Assembly (NCBI GenBank): GCA_903832625.1
Contig: CAILCI010000058.1
Coordinates: 55,854 to 119,853, forward strand
Length of the DNA: 64,000 nt
Source of the DNA: an uncultured Burkholderiales bacterium
GTDB lineage: Bacteria > Pseudomonadota > Gammaproteobacteria > Burkholderiales > Burkholderiaceae_C
Reading direction: 5' to 3'
Shown here: positions 16,692 through 25,204 of the stretch, piece by piece
Layout: every line of letters starts with the position of its first letter
Position numbering within the stretch: the first letter of the stretch is position 1
The notes under the pieces: generated by a model
Seen by the model: the letters and a program-made list of their open reading frames with translations, nothing else
What the model was told of the DNA's origin: nothing
The model's database searches: none
Program-made: the position numbers and the translations under genes

Positions 16692-17969
16692 ATGACCATC
16701 ACTGTATTTTTGGGCTCTTTGCTGGCCGCTATGGCTTTGGGTGTGCCCATTGCTTTTTCTTTGTTGTTGTGCGGTGCTGCGCTGATGTGGCACATGAACA
16801 TGTTTGATGCGCAAATCTTGGCGCAAAACGTGATTGAAGGCGCCAACAGCTTTCCTTTGTTGGCTGTGCCATTTTTCATGCTCGCTGGCGAGGTGATGAA
16901 TACCGGCGGTTTGTCGCGTCGCATTGTTGAATTTGCGATGGCCTTGGTGGGTCACATCCGTGGCGGCCTGGGCTATGTGACGATTGTGGCGGCCTGTTTG
17001 CTCTCGGCGCTGTCGGGCTCGGCGGTGGCCGATGCAGCGGCTTTGACCGCCCTGCTCTTGCCCATGATGGTCAAGGCCGGACACGACAAAGCCCGCAGCG
17101 GTGGTTTGATTGCAGCCTGCGGCGTGATCGGCCCCATCATTCCGCCCTCGATTGGCTTTGTGATTTTTGGCGTTTCGGCCAACGTGTCGATCAGTAAATT
17201 GTTTTTGGCCGGGATTTTTCCAGGCATCGTGCTGGGCGCGGGTTTGTGGATCACCTGGGGCTGGCTCACACGACGTGAACAACTCACACCGCCACCGCGC
17301 AAATCAATGGCTGAAATCATGGCCGCCATGCGCAGCGCTGGCTGGGCTTTGATGCTGCCTTTGATCATCTTGGTCGGTTTGCGCATGGGCGTGTTCACAC
17401 CCACCGAAGCGGCGGTAGTGGCTGCGGTCTATGCCTTGTTTGTGGCGGGTGTGATTTACCGCGAACTCACATGGACCATGTTGTTTGACGCCTTCCGCGT
17501 GGCGGCCAAAACCACGGCGGTGGTGATGTTCTTGGTGGCCGCTGCCATGGTGTCGGCTTGGCTCATCACCGTGGCGAATTTGCCTGCGCAAGTGGTCGAT
17601 TTGCTGCAACCCTTTTTGGATCGTCCGACGATGCTGTTGGCCATCATCATGGTGTTGGTGATGATTGTGGGCACAGCGATGGACATGACGCCCACGATTT
17701 TGATCTTGACGCCTGTGCTCATGCCCATCATCAAAGCGGCTGGCATTGATCCGGTGTACTTTGGCGTGCTCTTCATCATCAACAACTCGATTGGTTTGGT
17801 CACGCCACCTGTGGGCACGGTGCTCAACGTGGTGGCTGGCGTAGGCCGCATGCGCATGGATGATGTGACGCGCGGCGTGGTGCCCTTCATGGTTGTTCAG
17901 TTTGTGGTCATGTTCTTGATGGTGGTGTTCCCACAAATCGTCATGGTGCCCGCACATTGGTTTTATTGA
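16692..17969 (+). CDS. TRAP transporter large permease (DctM type)
   Basis: A 425-residue protein with about twelve membrane segments. Typical DctM features are AMALGVPIAFSLLLCGAALM at the start, the LSALSGSAVADAAALTALLLP loop, IGPIIPPSIGFVIFG and the C-terminal GLVTPPVGTVLNVV. It is the translocation subunit of the TRAP system and moves the substrate with sodium across the inner membrane. The start follows the DctQ stop by 17 bases, with AGGAC upstream. It belongs with the neighbouring DctQ and DctP subunits. Confidence 0.95.
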   Translation: MTITVFLGSLLAAMALGVPIAFSLLLCGAALMWHMNMFDAQILAQNVIEGANSFPLLAVPFFMLAGEVMNTGGLSRRIVEFAMALVGHIRGGLGYVTIVAACLLSALSGSAVADAAALTALLLPMMVKAGHDKARSGGLIAACGVIGPIIPPSIGFVIFGVSANVSISKLFLAGIFPGIVLGAGLWITWGWLTRREQLTPPPRKSMAEIMAAMRSAGWALMLPLIILVGLRMGVFTPTEAAVVAAVYALFVAGVIYRELTWTMLFDAFRVAAKTTAVVMFLVAAAMVSAWLITVANLPAQVVDLLQPFLDRPTMLLAIIMVLVMIVGTAMDMTPTILILTPVLMPIIKAAGIDPVYFGVLFIINNSIGLVTPPVGTVLNVVAGVGRMRMDDVTRGVVPFMVVQFVVMFLMVVFPQIVMVPAHWFY

Positions 17970-17995
17970 TTTTTTCACCCCTAGGAGACATTGAC

Positions 17996-18991
17996 ATGAA
18001 ACGTACTTTCCTCAAAACCGTCGTGGCCGCTTTGGCGCTGGCCGCGTGCGGCGGTGCTTTTGCCCAAGAAAAGACCATCAAATTCGCCAACCAAAACACG
18101 GCGGGTCACCCCATCGTGCAAGGCATGGAGAAATTCAAAGAACTCGTCGAAGCCAAGTCGGGCGGCAAGATCAAAGTGACGCTGTTCCCCGGTGGCACGT
18201 TGGGCAGCGACCAAGCCAACGTTTCTGCCTTGCAAGGCGGCACGCTGGAGATGGTGGCCATGAACTCGGGCATCTTGGCCGCGCAGGTCAAAGACTTTGA
18301 GGTGTTTGACTTCCCCTTCATGTTCGCCAACAGCAAAGAAGCCGACGCCGTGGTGGACGGCAGCTTTGGTCGCAACATGCACGACAAGCTGCAAGCCAAA
18401 GGCATTGTGGGTTTGGGCTATTACGAATTGGGCTTTCGCCACATCACCAACAGCAAACGCGCCATCACCAAAGTGGCTGACATCGAAGGTTTGAAGCTGC
18501 GCGTCATCCCCAACGCGATCAACGTCGACTGGGTCAAGGCCTTGGGTGCCAACCCCACGCCGCTGCCCTTCCCCGAGCTCTACCCCGCTTTGGAACAAAA
18601 AGCCGTGGACGGCCAAGAAAACCCAGTGGCCACCATCAACTCGGCCAAGCTGTACGAAGTGCAAAAGTTCATGACGTTGACCAGCCACCAGTACAACCCA
18701 CAATCGGTGTTGATGAGCAAAAAATTCTGGGACAGCTTGTCTGCGCCTGAGAAAAAAATCATCGAAGAAGCTGCGGCTGAATCCGTCAAATTCCAACGCG
18801 CACAAAACCGCAATTTGACCGCCAGCATCACCGATAACCTGAAGAAAAACGGCATGCAAATCAACGAATTGCCTGCTTCTGAAATGGCCATTCTGCGCGA
18901 AAAAATGAAGCCCGTCATCGCCAAACACGGCGAAGCATCTGCTGCAACTGTGGCCGAGCTGCAAGCCGAATTGGCAAAACAGCGTAAATAA
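17996..18991 (+). CDS. TRAP transporter substrate-binding protein (DctP type)
   Basis: A 331-residue periplasmic protein. The signal peptide is MKRTFLKTVVAALALAACGG ending AFA-QE (cleavage near residue 23). The mature part has DctP-type motifs: a GHPIVQGMEKFKELVEAKSGG strand-helix start, GTLGSDQANVSALQGGTLEM, KLRVIPNAINVDWVKALGANP (with the arginine that usually pairs with the substrate carboxylate) and PLPFPELYPALEQKAVDGQEN. It captures an organic acid and delivers it to DctQM. The ATG at 17996 has TAGGAGA seven bases upstream. Given the next gene, shikimate, quinate or a related acid is a reasonable guess, not a demonstrated substrate. Confidence 0.93.
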   Translation: MKRTFLKTVVAALALAACGGAFAQEKTIKFANQNTAGHPIVQGMEKFKELVEAKSGGKIKVTLFPGGTLGSDQANVSALQGGTLEMVAMNSGILAAQVKDFEVFDFPFMFANSKEADAVVDGSFGRNMHDKLQAKGIVGLGYYELGFRHITNSKRAITKVADIEGLKLRVIPNAINVDWVKALGANPTPLPFPELYPALEQKAVDGQENPVATINSAKLYEVQKFMTLTSHQYNPQSVLMSKKFWDSLSAPEKKIIEEAAAESVKFQRAQNRNLTASITDNLKKNGMQINELPASEMAILREKMKPVIAKHGEASAATVAELQAELAKQRK

Positions 18992-19005
18992 ACCCTGTCC
19001 TCTCA

Positions 19006-19035
19006 CGCAGCGCCCATGTGGGTGCTGCGTTTTTT
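19006..19035 (+). terminator. Hairpin terminator after dctP
   Basis: CGCAGCGCCCA pairs with TGGGTGCTGCG (one G-T pair) around a very short loop, followed by six T. It lies between dctP and the shikimate dehydrogenase-like gene, so it probably reduces expression of the latter or trims the dctP mRNA. Confidence 0.8.
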
Positions 19036-19048
19036 ATTTGAGCCCCCC

Positions 19049-19885
19049 ATGAACATCAACGGCAATACCGAGCTGATTGCGCACATCGGCTATCCGACGC
19101 ATACTTTCAAGTCGCCCATGATTTACAACCCGTATTTCGAGCAAGCGGGCATCAATGCGGTGGTTGTGCCGATGGGCTGCCAAGCGGCGCACTATCCCGC
19201 ATTTTTGAAATCCGTTTTCACACTCACCAATATCCGTGGCGCCCTCATCACCATGCCGCACAAAGTGGTGACGGTCGATTTGCTCGACGAAGTCACGCCC
19301 ACAGTGCGCGTGGCTGGGGCTTGCAATGCCGTGAAACGCACAGAAGATGGGCGTTTGGTGGGCGATATGTTCGACGGCGCAGGCTTTGTGCGCGGTGTGC
19401 AGCGCAAAGGCTTTGATCTGCGCGGCAAGCGCGTGTTGGTTGTGGGCACAGGCGGCGTGGGCAGTGCCATTGCAGCCTCTTTGGCGGGTGCGGGCATTGC
19501 GGCCATCAGCTTGTTTGACATGAACAACGCTTCTGCGCAAGCTCTGGGTGATCGGCTCAAAACCAATTACCCCCAGATTGAGGTGCGCTTGGGCTCCAAC
19601 GACCCCGCCGAGCACGACTTGGTCGTCAACGCCACGCCCATGGGCATGAACGACGGCGATGCATTGCCCATGGATGTTTCGCGCATTGCGCCCGACACCT
19701 TTGTCGGCGAAGTGGTGATGAAAACCGAAATGACGGCCTTCTTGAAAGCCGCCCAAGCACGCGGCTGCCGCGTGCAAGTGGGCTCAGACATGTTGTTTGA
19801 GCAAATTCCGGCTTACCTGGAATACTTTGGCTTTGCCACAACCACAGCCGAGAATTTGCGCAGTGTGGCGCGCTTGAGTTATTGA
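19049..19885 (+). CDS. Shikimate dehydrogenase family protein (probably catabolic)
   Basis: A 278-residue NAD(P)-dependent dehydrogenase of the AroE/YdiB type. The N-terminal substrate domain has HTFKSPMIYNPYF (AroE equivalent: SLSPxxHN), the catalytic lysine in ITMPHK (Lys72), the asparagine in GACNAV (Asn93) and the aspartate in MFDGAGF (Asp109). The cofactor loop is VVGTGGVGSA. These enzymes interconvert shikimate and 3-dehydroshikimate, or quinate and dehydroquinate. Placement after a TRAP importer rather than with aro genes suggests uptake and catabolism of the substrate. I start at the ATG at 19049; an earlier start at 19016 falls inside the terminator. AroE activity cannot be excluded from sequence. 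Confidence 0.85.
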   Translation: MNINGNTELIAHIGYPTHTFKSPMIYNPYFEQAGINAVVVPMGCQAAHYPAFLKSVFTLTNIRGALITMPHKVVTVDLLDEVTPTVRVAGACNAVKRTEDGRLVGDMFDGAGFVRGVQRKGFDLRGKRVLVVGTGGVGSAIAASLAGAGIAAISLFDMNNASAQALGDRLKTNYPQIEVRLGSNDPAEHDLVVNATPMGMNDGDALPMDVSRIAPDTFVGEVVMKTEMTAFLKAAQARGCRVQVGSDMLFEQIPAYLEYFGFATTTAENLRSVARLSY

Positions 19886-19906
19886 ACCCAAGCGGCTTAG
19901 CAAAGC

Positions 19907-20812
19907 TCACGCCCCACGCAAAGCCGCCCGCAAATTCACCCCAATCTCAGGCCGTTCGGCAAACGGGTCTGGCGGGTTGTGGATTTGCACAATCGCCTCC
20001 ATGCGCTGCTGCACATTGCCCAAGGCTTTGGGGTGACTGAAGATGTAGAACTGGTCGGCAGCGATTGCATCAAACACTTTTTGCGCCACATCGGCAGCGC
20101 TCACTTTGCCTGAACCCACAGCTTTGTCGCTCATGGCTTGGCCGATGAGCTGGCTCTGAGTGGGCTTGTCGGCTTTGAGTTCTGCCGGACGGTTGCGGTG
20201 GCTTTGGCTGATGCCTGTGGGGACAAAGTACGGACACAAGACGCTGGCACTGATTTGATCGCTCACCAACTTCAAGTCTTGGTAGAGGGTTTCAGTCAAA
20301 GACACCACCGCATGTTTGGTCACGTTGTAAATGCCCATGTTGGGCGGTGTGAGCAAACCGGCCATGCTGGCAGTGTTGACGATGTGGCCTTGGAAAGACG
20401 GGTCGTGCTTGGCGGCTTCAAGCATCATCGGGGTGAACAAACGCACGCCGTGCACCACGCCCCACAGGTTCACGCCCAGCACCCATTCCCAATCGGCTTG
20501 AGTGTTCTCCCACACCAAGCCGCCTGCGCCTACACCTGCGTTGTTGAACACAAAGTTCGGCGCACCAAAGGTGGCTTGCACATCGTGCGCCAAGGCTTGC
20601 ATTTGGTCGGCATTGGCCACATCCACGCGACGCGCCAAGACGGGAACGCCTGCGGCTTTCATCTCGGCTTCGGCTTTGTCCAGCGCGTCTTGCTGCACAT
20701 CGACCAGCACCAGCTTCATACCCAACTTGGCACCGATGCGGGCGCATTCCAAACCAAACCCCGAGCCAGCGCCTGTGAGCACGGCCACTTTGCCTTTGAA
20801 ATCAGAAATCAT
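19907..20812 (-). CDS. SDR family NAD(P)-dependent oxidoreductase
   Basis: A 301-residue classical short-chain dehydrogenase. The cofactor motif is TGAGSGFG (residues 13-20), NNAG follows at 90-93, and the catalytic residues are Ser149, Tyr162 and Lys166 (IYNVTK). The protein is about 50 residues longer than a minimal SDR, with a C-terminal extension. It would oxidise or reduce a hydroxyl/keto group on a cytoplasmic substrate. It is the last gene of the minus-strand catabolic block and overlaps the GST-like gene by four bases. The substrate is not readable from sequence. Confidence 0.92.
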   Translation of the reverse strand: MISDFKGKVAVLTGAGSGFGLECARIGAKLGMKLVLVDVQQDALDKAEAEMKAAGVPVLARRVDVANADQMQALAHDVQATFGAPNFVFNNAGVGAGGLVWENTQADWEWVLGVNLWGVVHGVRLFTPMMLEAAKHDPSFQGHIVNTASMAGLLTPPNMGIYNVTKHAVVSLTETLYQDLKLVSDQISASVLCPYFVPTGISQSHRNRPAELKADKPTQSQLIGQAMSDKAVGSGKVSAADVAQKVFDAIAADQFYIFSHPKALGNVQQRMEAIVQIHNPPDPFAERPEIGVNLRAALRGA

Positions 20813-21744
20813 GACTCAGCCTTTTTCAAAATGAAACCGTTGCGTGGGAAATGCACTTGCACCGTGCCTGCACGCGGGTCTTGACGACGCAGCACATAGC
20901 GGGTGCGGGTGGCCGCCACCAATTCGCCGTGCGTCGGTTCTAAGCCAAACGACTCGGCGGTAATGACCACTTGCGTACCCAGCGCAATGCCGTGGAGAGC
21001 GACAAAGTCTTCGCCCGACACGTCTTTGGGCGTGCTGCTGTGTGCCAATGCAATGGCTTGCTCAGACGTCATGTCTTGCGCTGTGCCGTGGCCGATTTTT
21101 TCCATGCGCAGCAACCAGTCACGCACATTGGGCGTTGCGTCCAAGATGCTTTCTAGTACGGGCACTTGGCGCAAGGTATACCACGTCGGGTGGTAAGCCG
21201 AGAAGTCGGCCAAGCTGGGCGCGTCACCCAGCAAAAAGCTGTGGTGTTCCAACATATGCGACAAGCGGCGCAAATAGCTTTTGTAGGTTCCCGTGGCATC
21301 TGCCGCTGGCATACGCGCTGCGCCACCGCGCATTTGGGTGCGGTCTTGCACAAAGGCTTTGACGTCATCTTCCGCCCAACCCTTCAACACATGCGCAGCG
21401 CCTGCGGGCTGAAAGTTGTAAGCCATGGCCACTGGAAACACCAAGCTGTCTGCCCATTGCGCCACGATGCGCGTCACGCCTTTGACGGCCTCGGGATACA
21501 AGGTGGGCTTGGGGTTGATGTGCTCCAACACATCGCAAATCAGCGCGGTGTCGCAATACATGTCTGCCCCAATTTGCAGAAATGGCGTGCGTCGATAGCC
21601 ACCCGTCAAGGCCACCACGTCGGGCTTGGGCATGTACATGGGAATGTTCACGCTGCGCCAAGACAGGTTTTTGAAACCCAGCACCAGCCGAATTTTTTCG
21701 GCAAACGGCGACAAGGGATAGTGGTGAAGAATGATTTCAGACAT
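20809..21744 (-). CDS. Glutathione S-transferase family protein with a C-terminal extension
   Basis: A 311-residue protein. Residues 1-78 form the thioredoxin-like N-domain (HHYPLSPFAEKIRLVLGFK, then GGYRRTPFLQIGADMYCDT for glutathione contacts). About 90-220 is the helical C-domain, with LLGDAPSLADFSAYH near the end. Roughly 85 further residues follow, containing VVITAESFGLEPTHGELVA, which normal GSTs of 200-230 residues lack. This tail may be a small beta domain; I do not recognise it. The gene is tightly linked to the SDR and the MDR-type reductase, so a role in processing or detoxifying a pathway intermediate is possible. The true reaction is unknown. Confidence 0.85.
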   Translation of the reverse strand: MSEIILHHYPLSPFAEKIRLVLGFKNLSWRSVNIPMYMPKPDVVALTGGYRRTPFLQIGADMYCDTALICDVLEHINPKPTLYPEAVKGVTRIVAQWADSLVFPVAMAYNFQPAGAAHVLKGWAEDDVKAFVQDRTQMRGGAARMPAADATGTYKSYLRRLSHMLEHHSFLLGDAPSLADFSAYHPTWYTLRQVPVLESILDATPNVRDWLLRMEKIGHGTAQDMTSEQAIALAHSSTPKDVSGEDFVALHGIALGTQVVITAESFGLEPTHGELVAATRTRYVLRRQDPRAGTVQVHFPRNGFILKKAES

Positions 21745-21762
21745 GAAGTGGCCTTGTGCGGT

Positions 21763-22779
21763 TTAGATCAGCTTGACCAATTGTTTGCCGAAGTTTTTGC
21801 CTTTGAGCAAACCCAAAAACGCTTCGGGCGCTGCGCCCAAGCCTTGCGCCACCGTTTCGCGGGGGCGGAGTTTGCCTGTGGCCACCAAGGTACCGAGCTC
21901 TTGCAAGGCTTCGGGCCAGACTTCCATGTGTTCGCTCACGATGAAACCCTCAATCTTCATGCGGTTGACCAAAATCAAGGCGGGGTTGGTCAAGGGCAGT
22001 GGCGCACCATCGTAGCCTGCGATCATGCCGCAGACGGCAATGCGCGCAAAAGCGTTGGTGCGCAACATGACTGCGTCGAGCACCATGCCGCCCACGTTTT
22101 CAAAATGACCGTCGATGCCGTTGGGACATTCTTGGCGCAGGGCTTTGGAGAGCGAGAGGTAGTCTTTGTGTTCTTTGTAGTCGATGCATGCGTCAAATCC
22201 GAGTTCGTTGACCACGTAATCGCATTTGTCTTTGCCTCCGGCAATGCCCACCACGCGGCAGCCGCGTGCTTTGGCCAAAGCACCAAAGGCGCTGCCCACA
22301 GCACCACTGGCGGCGCTGACCGTGACGGTCTCGCCCGCTTTGGGCGCAATGATTTTGACCAATCCATACCAAGCCGTCACGCCTGGCATGCCAACTGCGC
22401 CCAAGTAGTGGCTCAAAGGTACATGGGTGGTATCGACTTTGCGCAGCATGCCGGGGGCATTGCCATCGACCACGCTGTAGTGCTGCCAGCCGCCCATACC
22501 AACCACTTTGTCGCCCGCATGGAATTTGGGGTGACGGCTCTCCACCACCTCGCCCACGGTGCCACCAATCATCACCTCACCCAAGGGCTGAGGTTGGGCG
22601 TAGCTTTTGTTCTCGTTCATGCGGCCACGCATGTAGGGGTCGAGGCTCAAAAAGTGGTGGCGCACCAGCACTTGGTTGTCTTGTAAAGCAGGCGTTTGGC
22701 TCTCGACCAGAAGAAAGTTGCTGGTGGTGGCTTCGCCCACAGGTCGGTTGTCGAGCACGATTTGTTGATTCGCTGGCAT
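21763..22779 (-). CDS. NADP-dependent oxidoreductase, MDR family (CurA/prostaglandin reductase-like)
   Basis: A 338-residue zinc-free medium-chain dehydrogenase/reductase. The N-terminal part (NFLLVESQTPALQDNQVLVRHHFLSLDPYMRGRM) is the classic start of the curcumin/leukotriene reductase group. The cofactor loop is VSAASGAVGSAFGALAK, and the later VNRMKIEGFIVSEH matches too. Such enzymes reduce carbon-carbon double bonds next to a carbonyl using NADPH. The ATG at 22779 has AGGAG upstream; a longer frame starts at 22911, but that part overlaps the thioesterase gene and lacks family similarity. In this operon it could reduce an unsaturated ketone or acyl intermediate. Confidence 0.92.
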   Translation of the reverse strand: MPANQQIVLDNRPVGEATTSNFLLVESQTPALQDNQVLVRHHFLSLDPYMRGRMNENKSYAQPQPLGEVMIGGTVGEVVESRHPKFHAGDKVVGMGGWQHYSVVDGNAPGMLRKVDTTHVPLSHYLGAVGMPGVTAWYGLVKIIAPKAGETVTVSAASGAVGSAFGALAKARGCRVVGIAGGKDKCDYVVNELGFDACIDYKEHKDYLSLSKALRQECPNGIDGHFENVGGMVLDAVMLRTNAFARIAVCGMIAGYDGAPLPLTNPALILVNRMKIEGFIVSEHMEVWPEALQELGTLVATGKLRPRETVAQGLGAAPEAFLGLLKGKNFGKQLVKLI

Positions 22780-22820
22780 GAAGGTGTCTCCTGTTTGTTT
22801 TGAATAGGGGTTGGAAAAAA

Positions 22821-23252
22821 TCAATCGGTAGAGATGTCGCGCACCTCTGGGTGCAAAGCATGGTCTGGCGCTTTGGTCATGTATTTGAAAGTACCCGTCG
22901 CATGGGCGCAAGCGCGGCCTTGTTCGTCGTAGACCGTGCCTTCGGTGAAGGCCATGTTTTTGGTGCGATGCATCAAGCGGCTCTTGACCCGCAGACTGCC
23001 GCGTGCAGCTTGCATGAAAGAGGTTTTCATCTCGATGGTCACGACGCCCAAGGTTTTGTCCACGCTGCGCGCTGCGGTGGCCATGCCCACGTCGAGAAAC
23101 GTCATCAAGGCACCGCCGTGGGTGACGTTGTAGGAATTCATATGGTCTGCTTCGGGGGTGTAGATCAGCTCAGATTGACCCTCGTCAAAGAACACCATCT
23201 CAAAGCCGAGCAAATCGACAAAGGGAATGTAGGCACCAAAACTTTCTTGCAC
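22821..23252 (-). CDS. PaaI-type hotdog thioesterase
   Basis: A 143-residue protein of the PaaI/4HBT family. It has the hotdog motif NVTHGGALMTFLDVGMATAAR (with the HGG active-site region) and TIEMKTSFMQAARGSLRVKS. It would hydrolyse acyl-CoA or aromatic CoA thioesters, often rescuing CoA from dead-end intermediates. The start is a GTG at 23252, supported by AGGAGG eight bases upstream. It sits 15 bases after the acyl-CoA dehydrogenase gene and before the MDR reductase. Substrate chain length is unknown. Confidence 0.9.
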   Translation of the reverse strand: MQESFGAYIPFVDLLGFEMVFFDEGQSELIYTPEADHMNSYNVTHGGALMTFLDVGMATAARSVDKTLGVVTIEMKTSFMQAARGSLRVKSRLMHRTKNMAFTEGTVYDEQGRACAHATGTFKYMTKAPDHALHPEVRDISTD

Positions 23253-23267
23253 GGCGAGCCTCCTGAC

Positions 23268-25118
23268 TTAAAAAGCGTCTTCTGGCATGTGCGCGCAAGT
23301 CATGTCGTGCGACTCCACCACATTCAGCCACGCGCCAATTTTGGGCAACTCAAAGTTGAAGAAAAACTGCGCTGCATGACGTCGTCCCACATGCGCTGTG
23401 CCCTCGCCTTGGCTGGTCAATGCGAGTTCCAACCACATCCATGCCAGCACCGTGTGACCAAAGGCTTGCATGTATGGCACGGCGTTGGCTAGGGCTTGAG
23501 AAGGCTCGCCGGTACTCCAAGCTTTTTTGGTGGCGCTGCCCACACGCTGCAAGGCTTGGGCAAGTCCGTTGGCTTGGGTGGCCAGTTCGGCGCTGTGCGT
23601 TTGCAAAGCGCGTTCAATCGTCGCATTCATGCGCGCTGCCAAAAGCTGCAAGCCTTGGCCGTTTTCCATCAGGACTTTGCGACCCAACAAATCCAAGGCT
23701 TGAATGCCGTGCGTGCCTTCGTGGATCATGTTCAAGCGGTTGTCGCGCCAGTATTGTTCGACCGGATAGTCGCGCGTGTAGCCGTAGCCGCCGTGAATTT
23801 GAATCGCCAATGAATTGGCTTCCAAACACCACTCGCTGGGCCAGCTTTTGGCAATTGGGGTGAGCACTTCGAGCAGCAGGCGCGATTCGTTGGCCGCTTC
23901 GGCTGTGCCTGTGTGTTGTTCATCGACCAACCGGGCGCAGTACAAGGCCAGCGCCAATGCGCCCTCGCCATAGGCTTTTTGCGCCAACAACATGCGTTTG
24001 ATGTCGGTGTGTTCAATGATGCGCGATTGGGGTGACGCGGGGTCTTTGCCTGCCGCGGTCATGGGGCGGCCTTGCGGTCGGTTTTTGGCATAGTCCAGCG
24101 ATGCGTAATAGCCTGCCAAACCCAACATGGTGGCAGACAAACCCACACCAATGCGGGCTTCGTTCATCATGTGGAACATGCAGCGCAAACCCTCGCCGGG
24201 TTGGCCGACCAAGTAGCCAATCGCGCCTGCGCCTTTGCCGTCCAAGCCCGCGCCGCGCACGGGGTACTTGCCTTCGCCAAAGTTGAGCAAGGTGTTGACC
24301 GTGCCGCGCCAACCGCATTTGTGGTTTAGACCCGCCAATGCCACGTCATTGCGCTCGCCGGTGAGTTGGCCTTGCGTGTCCACCAATTTTTTGGGCACGA
24401 TGAAAAGAGAAATGCCTTTGACACCGGGGATGGTTTTGCCATCCGCGCCCGGAATTTTGGCCAACACCAAATGCACAATGTTTTCGGTCAGCTCATGGTC
24501 TCCGGTGGAGATCCACATTTTGTTGCCCTTGAGTCGGTAGCGCTGACCCAGCGGGTCTTGCTGCCAGTCGTCCGCAGCATGGACGTCGGGCATGGCGCGG
24601 GTGGCAATGTCACTCAAGGACGATCCGGCTTGTGGCTCGCTCAAGCACATGGTGCCCGCCCAGCGACCTGCAAACTCGTTCAAGGCGAACACGTTTTTTT
24701 GCATGTCGCTGCCGTGCGCCATCAGCAAATTGGCATTGCCCATGGTCAACATGCCCGCGCCAATACTCACCGACGCACAAGCAAAAAACGCATTGGCTGC
24801 CGATTCCACCGTGTAGGGCAACTGCATGCCGCCAATGTCGTAATCTTGCGCAGCGCTCAACATGCCTGAGCCCACATAGGCTGCATGGGCATCGTGGGTG
24901 GCTTGGGGCAAGATGACTTTTTCGCCATCGAATTGCGGCTCTTGCACATCGACCGTGCGGTTGAAGGGCGCGTACTTGTCGCGTGCAATGCGCTCACAAG
25001 TGTCTAGCACAGCGTCAAAGGTTTCGCGGGAATGATCGGCAAAGCGCTCGCGTTGGTTCAAGTGGCTCACTTGGAGCCAGTCGTAGAGCAAAAAATCAAC
25101 CGTGTCGCGCAATGCCAT
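23268..25118 (-). CDS. Acyl-CoA dehydrogenase (DmdC/AidB-like long form)
   Basis: A 616-residue FAD enzyme that introduces the alpha-beta double bond in acyl-CoA. It belongs to the long form of about 600 residues with an extra C-terminal helical domain. The flavin and substrate motifs are MCLSEPQAGSSLSDI (157-171), KGNKMWISTGDH (197-208) and IHGGYGYTRDYPVEQYWRDNR. The catalytic base is Glu467 in MIHEGTHGIQ. It works with the thiolase and FadB-like protein upstream in the same operon. A 12-bp perfect hairpin lies between this gene and the thiolase. The preferred chain length cannot be read from sequence. Confidence 0.94.
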   Translation of the reverse strand: MALRDTVDFLLYDWLQVSHLNQRERFADHSRETFDAVLDTCERIARDKYAPFNRTVDVQEPQFDGEKVILPQATHDAHAAYVGSGMLSAAQDYDIGGMQLPYTVESAANAFFACASVSIGAGMLTMGNANLLMAHGSDMQKNVFALNEFAGRWAGTMCLSEPQAGSSLSDIATRAMPDVHAADDWQQDPLGQRYRLKGNKMWISTGDHELTENIVHLVLAKIPGADGKTIPGVKGISLFIVPKKLVDTQGQLTGERNDVALAGLNHKCGWRGTVNTLLNFGEGKYPVRGAGLDGKGAGAIGYLVGQPGEGLRCMFHMMNEARIGVGLSATMLGLAGYYASLDYAKNRPQGRPMTAAGKDPASPQSRIIEHTDIKRMLLAQKAYGEGALALALYCARLVDEQHTGTAEAANESRLLLEVLTPIAKSWPSEWCLEANSLAIQIHGGYGYTRDYPVEQYWRDNRLNMIHEGTHGIQALDLLGRKVLMENGQGLQLLAARMNATIERALQTHSAELATQANGLAQALQRVGSATKKAWSTGEPSQALANAVPYMQAFGHTVLAWMWLELALTSQGEGTAHVGRRHAAQFFFNFELPKIGAWLNVVESHDMTCAHMPEDAF

Positions 25119-25158
25119 GTGTGTTCACTCGTTTTTAAAAAATACAAGCCCTGAAACA

Positions 25159-25188
25159 ACGAACCCAAGCGGTTGGGCTTGGGTTCGT
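25159..25188 (-). other. Perfect 12-bp hairpin in the thiolase-acyl-CoA dehydrogenase gap
   Basis: ACGAACCCAAGC is followed after six bases by its exact complement GCTTGGGTTCGT. On the transcribed strand no T run follows directly; a TATTTTTT stretch comes about 15-20 bases later. It could be a partial terminator, an mRNA-stabilising stem or a processing site within the operon. Confidence 0.6.
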
Positions 25189-25204
25189 GGGGTGGGCCTA
25201 CAGA

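Noticed and set aside
21166..22686. 506-codon plus-strand frame across the GST-like and MDR genes
   Set aside because: Spans two real genes on the other strand and their gap, with no recognisable protein.
19884..25188. GAACCCAAGCGG at 19884 and 25161 as a dispersed repeat
   Set aside because: Only a 12-base match, and similar CCCAAGCGG strings occur inside several coding regions through common codons.
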